Shown: positions 24,190-37,278 of the stretch, piece by piece | Numbering within the stretch: position 1 is the first letter of the stretch | How the letters are laid out: each line of letters opens with the position of its first letter | Assembly (NCBI GenBank): GCA_941918925.1 | Contig: OW799233.1 | Span: 86,310,055-86,374,054, forward strand | From: Phyto melanocephala | Lineage: Eukaryota > Arthropoda > Insecta > Diptera > Rhinophoridae | Direction of reading: 5' to 3' | Length of the DNA: 64,000 nucleotides | Notes under the pieces: generated by a model | The model's database searches: none | What the model was told of the DNA's origin: nothing | The model's input: only the letters and a program-made list of their open reading frames with translations | Position numbers and translations under genes: made by a program

Positions 24190-24390
24190 CTTAAAAAGCA
24201 TAGTGCGTAGAACAGCAACAAGTATATTTGAACTTTGTGATGTTCAAGAAGATATTAGTAAAATATAAATAGTTAGTTTGTGAGTGGGGTATGGATGGTA
24301 GCTCCGGGAAAACCATACAGATGGGATTATACTTTTCGAAACATTTGTGCCACTAAAGTACGTACATTCGATTATTTACTTAAGGAGTTA

Positions 24391-24666
24391 ATACACGGCA
24401 TGTTTTTTACATCTGGCTTGTCAAATTCTCCACTGCTAATACAAACATGTCGTGTGTTACCATTTAAACATTACTTCTGTAAAAAAACATGTGTGAGACA
24501 TCTGACAAAATGTTAATTAGAGTGCGTTCTATTTTCTTCTGTCAAAACATGTGACATCATGTCTGCTGCCGCAAAGCAGTCAGCGTAAAAGTACAATTTT
24601 GACAGACATGTAGATTTACATATGTCTCACAAATTTTGAAGTCAGATGTAAAAACATGCCGTGTAT
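24391..24666. mobile_element. MITE inserted in pseudogene, TA target
   Basis: Ends ATACACGGCATGTTTT and AAAACATGCCGTGTAT, with inverted similarity continuing to ACATCTG (about 25 bp, one indel), flanked by TA (24389-24390, 24667-24668). The 276-bp body has internal ACATGT palindromic words and no ORF. Removing it brings the coding blocks of the pseudogene closer together. Confidence 0.75.
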
Positions 24667-25541
24667 TATAGCCTTTAGTTATACATATATTTTAATAAAT
24701 TTTAAACTAAGATCAATTTATATTTTTAAGAATGGTAAACTTGCCATCCCAAAAAAAAAATTAATATGGGATAATAAAACACCAACTTCAACGCTGTATT
24801 GTAGGCCTATTAAATTTGTTCTAGAAAAGGAGAAGCCTGATCTAGTGAAAAAACTTTTCGGCGAAATTGATGAGAAAATTAAAAGTATAGAACGTGATGT
24901 TATTGAAATGAAAGGTGGAGTTGTAGAAGTTTCTTACGAAATGCATTTTATAATGATAGATGGTGCATTAGCGATACAAATTCATCAAGTAGTTGTTTTA
25001 TTTGCAATGCAGTTCCGACGGAGATGAACAGCATAAACCTTTCAAAAACTCCAAATGTGGACAATTAAAAATATGGAGTTTCAATGCTTCATTGTTGGAT
25101 AAGGTTCTTTGAATGTTTGCTACATATTGCTTACCGAATCCCCATTAAAGTTTGGCGGTAGATAAAGAAAACAACAAACAGTTTTTGGAAAACAAAAAAA
25201 GGATTCAAAATGCATTCAAACAAAGAACCGGATAAATAATAATAGACCAAGTTGAGTCTAGATTTGGCAATACTAATGATGGAAATATTTACATCACGCC
25301 AAATTTTCCTAACAGTGAAGCAGCGGTAGAATTAACAGAAATTAAGCGGCTTATTGATAATTTTGCATTGATATTGAGAATGTTTAGTTCATGGTTTTAG
25401 AGGTTTTAGTTCATGGATGTGATGTTATCGAGGTTTTCAATTAACCAATAGGTATTTACACATTTTATTTTACTTACAAAAAATTTAATAAAAAACTAAT
25501 CAGCTGTTTTTATTCCAGGGTTTGTCTGAAGAAGCATTGTA

Positions 25542-25759
25542 GGTAGGTAGGTAAGGCTGGTGCAAAGTTACCCTCACCCGGAGACCAGTACGGTCCATTG
25601 TGACGCCTTAATATAGAAATGAAGAGAAGAATAAGAATAAAAATAGTTGAAATAGAAGAAAAAGAGAAGCAGACCAGCCCAGAGTCTCTGGCGGCAATCG
25701 AACCCGCAACCCCCAAACTGGCAGACCAGCACACTACTGGCTAGTCCACTGGGGTACCC
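25542..25759 (-). mobile_element. tRNA-derived SINE with 13-bp target duplications
   Basis: On the minus strand it starts GGGTACCCCAGTGGACTAG. It carries an A-box-like (TAGCCAGTAGTG) and a B-box-like (GGGTTCGATTGCC) promoter at tRNA spacing, then a unique body (CACAATGGACCGTACTGG, CTCCGGGTGAGGG), and ends in a (TACC)n tail. The flanks AAGAAGCATTGTA (25529-25541 and 25760-25772) are perfect duplications, the mark of LINE-assisted insertion. The minus ORFs at 25510-25894 are readings of this SINE and its flanks and are not genes. Confidence 0.85.
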
Positions 25760-25915
25760 AAGAAGCATTGTAAGGCAACCAGAAAAATGTAAGGAAAGAG
25801 CAACTGTCTCATACCCATGAAACATCTCCAGAAAACACAAATAAAGATTTAATGACATATTTGTTGCTGTCTTCAGATCAAGTTTTATCATCAAAGAGGA
25901 ACATTAAGATTAAAA

Positions 25916-26435
25916 ATAAAATAATAGACGTGAAACTTAGTTTTGGGAAGAATCAAGTAGCGATGCTTTTTTATAAGTTTGCCTTTATATTTTTTTTTAA
26001 TGTTTTTATTTGAGATGTGATAATATATAATTACTTAGTAAAGCTGTTAAATTTAGATTACGATTATTAATCAATTACATAGATTACATTTTAAAAGGAA
26101 TGGTATTGATTACATAATTCTTTCTTGGACAATTCCTGATTGTTACTTAATTATGATTACAAATAATCCAAAAGTTTTCAAGATTATTTAGGATTACGAG
26201 AAAATAATCAAAAGAAATCCAAAAAATAATTGAATATTTTTGATTATTTTTTAAAAATTTTAAATTTGCATCATGTTATATATACATGCATTATATTTTA
26301 AAAAATTTGCATTTACAACGTAAAAAAATTCTGGAAAATAAAACAAAATTAGATAGTTTTTGTTTACAAAACATAGATATATTCACTTCAATAACAAAAC
26401 AATCAATAACAATTTTAGTACTCCTTAAAAAATAA
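25916..26435. repeat. Cryptically simple GATTA/ATTAC-rich DNA (left part)
   Basis: From about 26040 the words GATTAC, GATTATT, TAATCA and AATAATC recur in both orientations without a fixed period. The same texture resumes at 27226-27470 beyond the DINE-like insertion, so the insertion split one low-complexity tract. Confidence 0.6.
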
Positions 26436-27225
26436 TAAGTAAGAGCGCTATATTCGGCCGTGCCGTATCTTATATACCCTTCACAACGTGTAGTCATGCA
26501 ATAACAGTAGTTTGTGTCACCATTCATCCCATATGAAATACGTACATACATATAAAAACATACATATATAAAAACATCCCATTGTAAAATTATAAATTCA
26601 CGTATGTATGTTAAAAAAAAAAATAAAAAAAAAAAAAATTTAAAAAAAAAAATTTAAAAAAAAATTTAAAAATAAAATTAAAAAAAAAATAAAAAAAAAT
26701 TAAAAAAAAAAAATTTTTTAAAAATAATTAAAATATATATAATAAATATAAAACAAAAAAAATTAAAAAAAAATAATAATAAAAATATAAATAATATATT
26801 AAATTAAAAATAAAAAAAAATTAAAAAAATTTATAAAAAAAATTTTTTTTTGGTTCAGCTGGGATTCGATGCCACGTTTTCTCTAACCAGTATACACGTT
26901 TGTATGTATGTTGTTGTTGTAATGTTGTTTTCGTGAAAAAAAAAATCGAGGTGTTCATGGGTTTTTGCTCATATCTCAGTTGTTTATGTACCGATGTTTC
27001 TGATTTTCAATACCGATCTACTCCCGAATATTTCTAATATTTTAATACCTCACCCGTGACCAAGCGAGGTCGGGGGCTTCAAAAAGTTGATTTCAACATA
27101 CACACGATCGACTCCTTATTCAGCTTTCAGAAAATATACTTTATGGGGTCGGAAATCAAAATTGTAGAAATTTCACACGGAATGACTAACCTATATATAC
27201 ACTTTTTCACTGTGTGAAGGGTATA
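26436..27225 (-). mobile_element. DINE-like type 1 element, nearly full length
   Basis: Reverse copy: tail AAGTAAGAGCGC, palindrome TTCGGCCGTGCCG and TATACCCTTCACAACG, then an AT-only linker (about 26600-26850) and the tRNA-like block. 'CTCATATCTCAGTTGT' and TTTATGGGGTCGG follow, and the terminal hairpin is CTTTTTCACTGTGTGAAGGGTATA. The GTCY run is deleted. Confidence 0.75.
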
Positions 27226-30200
27226 ATAATCAAAAATAATCGAAAATAATCCTTGAAAGTAGTCGAAGTATTTTTTGATTACTTTTTTATATTTGATTAC
27301 TTTCCCGTAATTTTTATTAATCTTGATTATTTTTGGATTATCTGTAATCGTAATCAATTAATAATGGTGCAAATCTGAAAATAATCATAATATAACCATT
27401 ACTTCAACTTAAAAAAAAAATCGAAGTACTAATTATTACGATTAGTAATCATTACTTGACAGCTATGACGTTAACATATTGCTAGTTTTTCCCTTTATTT
27501 TTTTTGCATTTATTTTATCTTAAGAATACCCTTATATTTTTTATTTTTGCTACAGCATTTTAAGCGTTTTTAACATATTTTTCAATAAATGATGTTTTTG
27601 TATTTTCCACATTAATAGTCCGAATCAAAAAAAAATTGGCATAAATATATATAATACAAATATCAATTTACGTACCAAATTTTATTATTATTTATTTTAT
27701 TATTAACGATTGGACAATTTTTTAGAAAAAGGATATATGACAGGACCTTGAGTACTTGGTGCGATTTGAATAAAAAATTTCGCACACATTGCTAGTTGTA
27801 TGTGTATCAGCATGACCCCTTTTTGTAATTTAATAGACATTATTGAAGCTAAAATTAGATTTTTTAATTTCGGGACACCTGGGAGGTAGTCGTGACCGAT
27901 TTTGTTAAAAATTTATATTTTTCTTATCTAAGCTATTTATGCTTGTGTACCAAATTTCAAAAATATAAAAAAAAAACTCCTTTCATTTTTGTTCATTGGT
28001 TATATTGGAACGAAGCACAGTGAGTTGTGCGCCTAGCATTAAATTCTTTACAAAGTTAAACTTTACAAGCATAATGGATGTTATGCAAACTGTTGCTCGA
28101 AGTGACTTTCACAATGCCAAATAAGTGTAAAAGTCAACTTATTGATGTTTCAAGCTTTTCGTAACCATCTTGCTGTAAAGCGACTACGCTTGTCTAACTA
28201 TTCGATTCTATTCGCAGCTACTGTACCGTGAGTCGTAAGTTCAGAAAATTATGCATGGCAAGTGTAGCGTACCGTTCCAAGTGAAAGCTAATCAAACATT
28301 GAAGAATATAATTTCATTGTCTGCCGGGTTCTATTTAAAAATTTGTTCCTTCTCACGCACAGGAGAAGTCGCCGATTCCTACATATTTTGAAGAAAAGAA
28401 ATCATCGGTTTTTTTTTAACATTAATTTTGTTTTATCATTTATTCATAAATATTCGTATGTTTTATTGTTATAATTTTTGTTTTTTTTTTTCTTAGTTAT
28501 GAAATGTACATAGATATAGTAGATCATCATTATTTATATATAAATCGGTAGTAGTTTTTATTTTTACCTTTATCGTAAATTTATGTCGTTTATTTTTTTG
28601 TTTTTGTTATGTATGCTGTTTTCTGCCATCATATTAATTATATAAATAATTCTATTTATAAATAATTTCTAAAATTAATATTTTCTTGTCTTTTGGAAAT
28701 AAAAATTATTTTTTCTTTAATTTTTAAAAGTGATTTTGTTTTTGTTCTCTTTTAACTATATGTTTGTAAGTTTGTCTGTATATAAATATGTATTTTGAAA
28801 TACTTTTAATTTTTTACTGCCTAAATTGGAAATAATTAAACATTTAAATACAATTATTTATGTAAAATTTTATTCCTTTAGTGGTACTTTTCTATTTGGT
28901 TTTTTTTTTCAATTTTATTACGGGAAATAGTTTTCCTTTTTCCAATTTATTATTTAATTTTTTTTTTCACACAACATTATTTGTTAAACATTTTTTTGGG
29001 ACTTGTACTCGTATGTCTGTAATTGTATAAAGAAATCATTTGTCGTAAATTAAAATATATATATATGTGTAACATATATAAATGTATATTTTCTGTATTT
29101 TGTTTTTCAAACAAGGTATTTTTTGTTTTTTTTTTTTTTTTTGGTAATTGTTTTTGTACAATTAACGACACGTTATTATTATATTTGATTTTTTGTTTTA
29201 TTATTTATATTTATACGTAAGTAGGTAAACATATGTATAAGTTCTCATGACATTTGTGTTAAAAGTGTATTAAATGTAAACTTTTCTTAACACTTTTGGG
29301 AATTTGGGAAATGTGATATTAAAGCTTTTTTACAATTAAAGAAAAACAAATATTTTATAAACTAAAAATTAATTACAAACTTATTTAAATGGTTATGTGA
29401 GTGTTTGTGTATATTGTGCTAAAAATCAACAATTTATTAAAATTTTAAGTCATTTATTACAATACTGTACATTTTAAGGGCACATTATATGTATCTTTCG
29501 ATTAGAAAAACTGGCATGCATTCGTACTGTACCATCCACGTTGCCATACTTAAATTTTATGATTTTTGGTAAAAAAAATTTTCGTTTAGTATTATAATAA
29601 TAGGCTGCAGCAATTTTTTAATTATTTTATAAACGAAAACGTTTTCCTTAAAATTTCTAAGTTATTGTGAAGAAAAAATTAACATCAGTGATATTACATT
29701 TGATAGTTTTTGACGAACTTATTGATTTTAAGTAGAGTTTATTTCGATGAAAAACTTTACACACAATTTTTATGTAAATATTTATAAAAGTATGAAGCGA
29801 ACATGCAAATAGGAACTTTAGCTCAGCCGATAATCGGCTGCTATAAATCATAAACTAGAAATTTGTGATTTGATTGTTAAACAATATTTAATTAAAAAAC
29901 AAATACAACTTTTGTATACAAATAAAAATAATTGAAATTTAAAATAACAAGTGTACAAGTGCACGAGTGTAGTCTGTGCTGTGTAAAATCACATTAAAAG
30001 GAACAATAGAAAGACTGCCGAGGAATAGAAAAATTTCTACGAATGTACTTTATATTAAAAAGTAATACAGTACTTTAATTTTGTACATACATTAATATAT
30101 AAAGTAATTTCGGATAAAAGAAATAAATTTTTAATTAAAAAAATACATATTCTACAAAGTACTTGACATTTGTTAAGGGAAACGAAATACAAATACATTT

Positions 30201-32646
30201 AAATAAAGTTTGTACTTTATCTTTATCCTTATTATAAAACATTTGCTGCAAATTATTTTAAATTCTATTTTGAAATTTCTTTCGTGACCACACAGTGGGA
30301 CTCGGCTTACGAAACTTCTATTTTACATACCATCATAAAGCACACTTCATAGCGAATGTAAAGAACAAAGGAGAACATAAAGTATTGTAACTTTTTTTCA
30401 TAAATGGATTGTTAGTATTTCTATCACTCTGTAATTTAAAGCGAATCAATTATTCCGTCTAACAATATAATCATATTTATACATAGTATGTAGATTTTTA
30501 TCTAAATGAGCAAATGTAATTATCATCTATTTTTATGATATGTAGTATGTAAGTGGCCGGCAGTAATAATTGTGTGAAAAAAAATTATAATGCAATAAGC
30601 AACATCGGAAATTTTATTGAGGTATAAAAACAAAGTTCCTGAGAAAATTATATCAAGCTATTGACACAGTTACGAGAAAAATGTTTAAAAAAAATAATTC
30701 AAAATTACTTGTTTAACATATAATTTATTCTCGTTAAAATAACATATACTGAATAGGAATCGCAGAATTATTGTAAATACCTAATAAGACTTATTGTTTT
30801 ATTACAAAATATTTAAAATTGAATTAACATGTTCGGTGTGAAGGCATTTTGATTTTGGGTGGGAACTTGTCAAGGTTTTTTGCCGGATCCCTGTCATATA
30901 TTTCCACAAAAAAAGAAAACAATAATATATACAGTAACAACTTTATATATTTTATAAAAAAATTCAATATTTCTATTAGAGTGTATAATTACGTCTCTAC
31001 GATTTCAGATTATGAATGAAACAATGTGCACATTAATTGTGTGTGTAATTAATATGCACGGCATGTTGTTTACATTGTGAATATTCCATACATGTTTTAA
31101 AAAAAGTTTATGTAATTGTATCTTCTTATGATCAGTTTCTTTGATTTACTTCACTGTTTTACGTTTTACCAGTTTTAACCTATATTTTTTAAATAAAAAT
31201 ATATTTCCTTTAATTTCTTTTTGTTGATTTTATGAAATCAAAATAAATATTAAGTGGCAAGGCTGCCTTAATTTCGGAAAATATTAATAAGAAACGTTGT
31301 ATACTTTTAGGCGTCCATACAATAACCTAGCAAACATTTCGTGAAGACACAACCCAATACTAAAATTTATTTTTACAAATTTAAAAGGTTTTGTTGAATA
31401 AAACGTGTATAAAATATAGCTGTTAATAACAGCCTGTTATACTCTTTGGATTAAATTAAAAAAATTTTATTATGAATAAAAATAACATAAGCATTTAGTT
31501 TATATGGAGTAGTATAATTACTCTAATAATGTGATAGAATGTCAGAAGTAACCATGGTTTATTTTAAAAATTTAACTTTTTTTTTAATTGTCTCAAATTT
31601 TAATAAGGCAATCATATAGCAATTGACTACTTATGTATTAAAATGATAGGGTATAGTTTTCATTTTTCTAATATCTAATGTTTAGAAATCTTGTAATATG
31701 GTAAAAATTAAGTTCAATAAACTTAATTACTTACCAAAAAAGACCATGTATGAAAATATTATGTGCACACAAAAGTATATAAGTGTTGTATATAATTTTC
31801 TTGGCAATATGAGGTGCGAATGCGAATTGTTTTCGTTAAGATTGAGAAAGAGCATTGCTATTGTGTAGTAGATAGTAATTAGTGAATATATTGTCACTTG
31901 TATCAAAAATTATATTTCATTTGACAACAGCATAAAAGTAATCCCAAGCACTTATGCTTCTTCTGCTCATCAATCAATTGATACATGTTGAATGTTTATT
32001 ATTTAACAAGATATAAATTTAATACTTGTGTAAATTAAAACATAATCGTCTATAATAAATGTTTAACATAAAATTTAATAAACAATTTTTTTAATTTCTA
32101 CAGTAAATAAAATATGTATTTAAAAGTTTGTATGTATGTATGTATATAATAAATATAAATAGTTTTACCTTTAATTCATTTAATAATAATCGTATGTATA
32201 AACAAATTTGTAAGTTGATGTATATAATATGAATATTGTTTTTTTTTGTATTTAATGATATGATGATGATTTTTTTTGTAATTAAAAACACAACATTAAA
32301 ATATACATGTATGTTTGCATGTATATATGTATAATATTTAACTTTTTTTATTTTTTGTATTTAATTTTATAACCGCACTAAAGGTCTAACATAAAATTTC
32401 TTTTAACATGCTGATAGATGCATGTATGTGTAATTGAGTGTAGGTGTAAATGGATGTATGTGTGTATGATTTCATACAATTTTTTTTATTTCATACAGAC
32501 ATACATATAATGTATGTTAATGAATATATTATTTCCTTATGGCCTTTTTTTTTTTGTTTAAAAAGTAATTACATTATGTTTTTATTACATTTTTTTGTTT
32601 GGTATGAATCATGTTAATTATGTTTTTTATTTGTTTGCAATGTACG
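27226..32646. other. Long AT-rich stretch without a recognised gene
   Basis: Begins with the right part of the GATTA-rich tract (to about 27470). 27720-28400 is somewhat richer in G+C but holds no recognisable frame. From 28440 the plus strand is strongly T-rich with long T runs. Overlapping ORFs at 28977-29220 are low complexity. No RNA gene or bounded transposon was found. Confidence 0.5.
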
Positions 32647-33097
32647 AGTATGTATGTATGTATGTATGTATGTATGTATGTATGTATGTATGTATGTATG
32701 TATGTATGTATGTATGTATGTATGTATGTATGTATGTATGTATGTATGTATGTATGTATGTATGTATGTATGTATGTATGTATGTATGTATGTATGTATG
32801 TATGTATGTATGTATGTATGTATGTATGTATGTATGTATGTATGTATGTATGTATGTATGTATGTATGTATGTATGTATGTATGTATGTATGTATGTATG
32901 TATGTATGTATGTATGTATGTATGTATGTATGTATGTATGTATGTATGTATGTATGTATGTATGTATGTATGTATGTATGTATGTATGTATGTATGTATG
33001 TATGTATGTATGTATGTATGTATGTATGTATGTATGTATGTATGTATGTATGTATGTATGTATGTATGTATGTATGTATGTATGTATGTATGTATGT
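32647..33097. repeat. Perfect (TATG)n array, about 112 units
   Basis: Roughly 450 bp of uninterrupted tetranucleotide repeat, followed by imperfect TATG/TACA-rich flank to about 33220. Because 4 is not a multiple of 3, all three plus frames stay open (Met-Tyr-Val-Cys repeats), as do minus frames. These ORFs are artefacts. Confidence 0.97.
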
Positions 33098-36000
33098 TTT
33101 CATGTGAATATTTTTTCTTTTTTTTCTTTATGTATTACATTGATGTATGTGTGTATACATATACGTATATGTATGTGTATTTGTTTGTATTTTATACGCA
33201 TACACATACAAATACATAGACCTCATAATAACACAGTAAAATTACAACATTTATGATATGTTTCGCGTATTGCTATGACACTTAATAATCATGTTTATTT
33301 TATTATTTTTGTTTTGTAAATTTGATAAATTTGTTAATAATATTCAAATTATTCTGAATTAAATAGGCAAAATATTATTGGTAGACGAGGAGTTTGATAG
33401 TTAAATTTTATTGGTAATGAAATTTTTCATGAATAAATTCAAGAGTTGAGTGACTATAATAGTTCTTATTGGGAAAGAAAATTTTACTTTTATATTAAGC
33501 GCGAATCCATTTAATCAATTTTTTCTTTTGGATAATTAATAATTATGGCAACCATTAAAAACAATTCATATATTTTAATAAAACGTAACAAAAAATGTGT
33601 AAGCTAGATAGAATTTATCTAAATAAGTAATTATAAAAAGAATCTCAGCACATTCTTGGAACTAATATTTTTATTATGAATATAGCGGGATGTTTTTAAT
33701 TTTAGAGTATGAGAGTTGTGAGTGACAGTAAAACCTGAAAAAAGACAATTTGGTTCAAAAGGCCGAAAACAAAATGCATAAATTAAAATTATTTTACTTC
33801 TCATGTAATCATTTTGTTTTGTCTTAGGTTCATTATCATAATTTTTTTCTGTTTATTCTTAACGATTAAATTTTAAATAAATGAAATAAATTTAATTATA
33901 TTATACTCAGCTAGGAAGGTCTTAGTAATATTTTTTATATAAACTCCAGCAATGCATATAAAAATCAATAATAATCTACAAATCGGAATTTTTCCTTTTC
34001 TTGAAGATCATTTTTGATATACAAATATTATTTGTGTTTTATTGATGGAAGTTGCATGCAATTAAAAAACTTTTAATTAAAAACTTTAGTTAAAGAGTGT
34101 ATAGTTTTACTGTTTTTAGTTATGCCATAACACATTTATATTTTCTGTTATAATAAAAATATAAATATTATAAAATTTGATTTAATTGTAAATAATTATT
34201 TTTTTTCTTAATTACATCTGCAATTACCTGGATCTATTTTTTACTCAAATTGTAATTGACACTTCAATAAAACATTGCCTAGAATTTTAAATGAAGTGTA
34301 ATTGATAAAAGATTGTTTGGCGGAGGCTTTAAAATCGACAATAAGAAGCAGCTAAATGTAAACAGTTGAAACGCGCGTCGTAGACAAGTTATGCCACATA
34401 ATCATAATGAAACCCCCCTAAACTCAATATTTCCAAGCAAAAGTTGATGCATACCAGTAACCAAGAGCATGAAGAAGGGAAGCTTAGTATGCATTAATTT
34501 TTTATTCGAAATTTAGAGTTTAAATATAAGAGTTTTGTTCTGTTTATGTTTAAAGATGTCGTCTTTTGCGCTCATTAAATTTAATATAAGATCAAATGTG
34601 GTAATTTTATTAGAAATTACGAAATATATATTTTGCGATGCGAATCTGTTAGATATTTAATAAAAAAGTAAATTTTTTTGTGGTTACAGGTTAAGACTGT
34701 TAACATCATTAGAAATATAAAAACATCGAATAGGACTGTTTTTTCTTCGAGTTAATGCTATCAGTTACGCGGTATCAATATGAAATATTATATACATATA
34801 TCTTTCACCAATAAGGCTCATTATAGGATTTTTATCTATAATCTATAAGTCTGTGTATAACTTTCCAAAATAATGAAAATGTTTTTACGAGTATGAGAAA
34901 TGCATTTATGTATGTAGATTGTAAGACAAGTAAAACTGTGTGTCTTTGGCGAGCAAATGAATAATAATTAGAATAAATAATTGAGAATAATAATGTTTTA
35001 TATTTAGTGTAAATGTAAATAAGGACTTTTTAGAGAAATTTTATTTCATTGAATTTGTTGTTACTCACTTTGTTATATTTTCAGTGTTGTTTTTATTGTT
35101 TTATTTATTTATTATTCTTTTTTTTTTGTAAAAAATATTTGTAATTAATTTACCTTATTTTTCTTAAACATTTTACAATATTCTTTCTTTTGGTTTTATG
35201 TTAAATTTACTGTATAAATATTTATGAATGTAAATTTCTAATTTGTAAATGTATAAATTAAGTTTTTTTTTTTTTGATTTTTCTTAAAACTTTTTATATT
35301 TATAATTAAATATAGTTTATATTTTTAGTTAATAATAGACAGCGTAGCATAGGAAGACGTCAATACCTGCATAAGACATTTTAGCCATATTTTCTGTTTT
35401 TTTTTGTTTGTTTGTTTTTATGTATTAATTTGTTAATGTTTTTCATGATTTTTTTAATGTTTTTTTTAGTAAATTATTATGAAAAAAAAAAAACAATAAA
35501 ATGAAGTTTACAATAAAATTATGTATTTTTTTCGTTTACATTTAGCTACGGTATAAAAATTAGACTATTTTAATAAATTTATTTACTTCTTATTGAAATT
35601 TTACAAAAAAAAAAAAAAAATGAAAAACAAATAATATTAAATAGTTTTTAATTTCGGCTATTTTTGTTCAACTCTTTGTTTCAAAACTTATGGCTGTTTT
35701 TTCTTATTATTTTTGAAAACGGTTGTTTTGTCTTTCAAATATTGTTTTAATATTTGTTTTAGTTGAAACAACCATACAAAGTTTTATTGTTGATCTCTTA
35801 CAAAAAGTCATTTTTAATTTAACAATTTTTAGGAAAATATTTTTTTCTGTTTTTTGTTTTTTTTTGCAGGCTTATTTTAAAAAACTACATTCTTAAACTA
35901 TTGTTTTTTTCCTCTTTAGAATTTGTTTATTTAATCAAACACTTAAATATACATATAAATACTTAAGTTTGATTTATTTTGTGTGACATACAAGCAATAT

Positions 36001-36904
36001 ATACATACATATATTGAAGCACATACATACACATTTCTGGTTACATACATGGGTTTTTTATTTAATATTTTTTCTAGAATTAATTTTTATTTTATAATCT
36101 TTCTTTTCTTTAGAGTAAAACTATATTTATAGACATATAAAGCATTTGAAAATATATCATGTTTTCTGTTGATTTATTCAAATTTGTTTAATTTTGTCTT
36201 GTTTTATATTCGTCTTTATTACATTTGAAATTAGTTTTAGATCTTACGTTTTATTTTAACAATTACTTAGCACGTATCGTTCACTAATGTTTCCGTTTTT
36301 TTTTTAGTATCTTTCCTATCTACACTTAGGATCCTACATACTTGAATTTTATTATTATTTACAATAGAATTTATTAAAAAAAAATAAATAAAACAAATTT
36401 CAATAATACCCAAACAAATTATAAATAATAATTAAAACTTACATTAAAAGGTATAAATAAAAGAAAGCGTTTGTAAATTTATATTATTTAAGTTTTATGA
36501 AAAAGTCCGTTTTAATTAGAGGCATTATTTTTTAATTTTCTAAAGATTAAGCATTAATTGTGTTACGCATTTTGAACTTAATGTTTAAATGAAAAATCCC
36601 TAAATCGATGAAATCCTAGCCTGCAGACTTCTGTCACTGCAAATATGCAAATATTTTAAAGCAGTCGACACATAATTGCAAAAGAAAGTTGAGAGGCAAA
36701 ATAAATCATCCTTCACCATCTTAATCAAACAGTTAAGTTTAAAATTGTATATAATTGTTATTGCTATGATTAAATGACCATTAAGAAATGGTTGCCAGTT
36801 TGAACGTTTTCAGAAAATTTTCTGCAACAACTTCTTAATGCCTAATATCTCGAAATCTTATCACTTCCTTAAAATTGTTAGAGGCTAAATAACTTTGACT
36901 ACAG
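33098..36904. other. AT-rich stretch without a recognised gene
   Basis: No coding block was recognised. 35040-36420 has many T homopolymers on the plus strand (A runs on the minus strand), as in the region closer to the Beat-like exon. No element boundary was found. Confidence 0.5.
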
Positions 36905-37278
36905 CAAGGCGAATTCACATCAGGTGAACTCTTTAGCCCAGCTGTTCATCAGCTGTGAACGTAGCTTTAGACCACAATGTCAAAATTTGTGTTTTTGTTT
37001 GTTTACATTCATTTGAAATACAAACAAATTGTAAGGATAGTGGACCTTTATTTCGTGTACTTAATGATGAGCAAAATATACATATAAATATATATAAAGC
37101 TTTGAAAAATTCTTTAATTTTAGTGTAACTTGCATAATTTGCTTTAAAAAAATGTAAACAAATGTGTGTTTGTGTTTAGACAGAAATTTTTTGACAATTA
37201 GGTTCAAATATACAAAAACAAAATTCATGTAGTTAAGTGTTGTTGTAGGGTAGAGATCACCTGATTGAATTCGCCTTG
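36905..37278. mobile_element. MITE of 8-bp-TSD family, copy 1
   Basis: Terminal inverted repeats CAAGGCGAATTCACATCAGG and CCTGATTGAATTCGCCTTG. The 8 bp outside the ends (GACTACAG and CACTACAA) match at 6 positions. Same family as 54132-54648, where the 8-bp duplication is perfect. The minus ORF overlapping its right part (37061-37441) is not a gene. Confidence 0.75.

Larger units (their letters stand above)
24190..25915 (+). pseudogene. Broken gene of a second unnamed insect transposase-like family (family 2)
   Basis: Fossil of a second uncharacterised, high-copy animal protein family that I know only by its conserved blocks. In order, in shifting frames, they are: CEWGMDGSSGKTIQ (about 24275); IPKKKLIWDNKTPTSTLYC then RPIKFVLEKEKPDLVKKL (24750-24860); VSYEMHFIMIDGA (24930-24970); SSSCFICNAVPTEMNSINLS with a CxxC pair (24985-25045); a stop, then YGVSMLHCWIRFFECLLHIA and YRIPIKVW (25070-25160); QNAFKQRTG; DQVESRFGNTNDGN (25250-25290); VLVHGCDVIEVFN (about 25410-25440); GLSEEAL (25519-25540). 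After the SINE comes NKDLMTYLLLSSDQVLSSK (25840-25895). Stops and frameshifts are scattered throughout. A MITE (24391-24666) and a SINE (25542-25759) split it. Confidence 0.75.

Noticed and set aside
25510..25894. Two overlapping minus ORFs of 74 and 106 codons
   Set aside because: They lie in the SINE and its flanking pseudogene. SINEs are non-coding, and the frames show no motif.
32595..33256. Long Met-Tyr-Val-Cys and Tyr-Ile-His-Thr repeat ORFs on both strands
   Set aside because: They are readings of the (TATG)n array, which has no stop codon in any frame, and are not coding.
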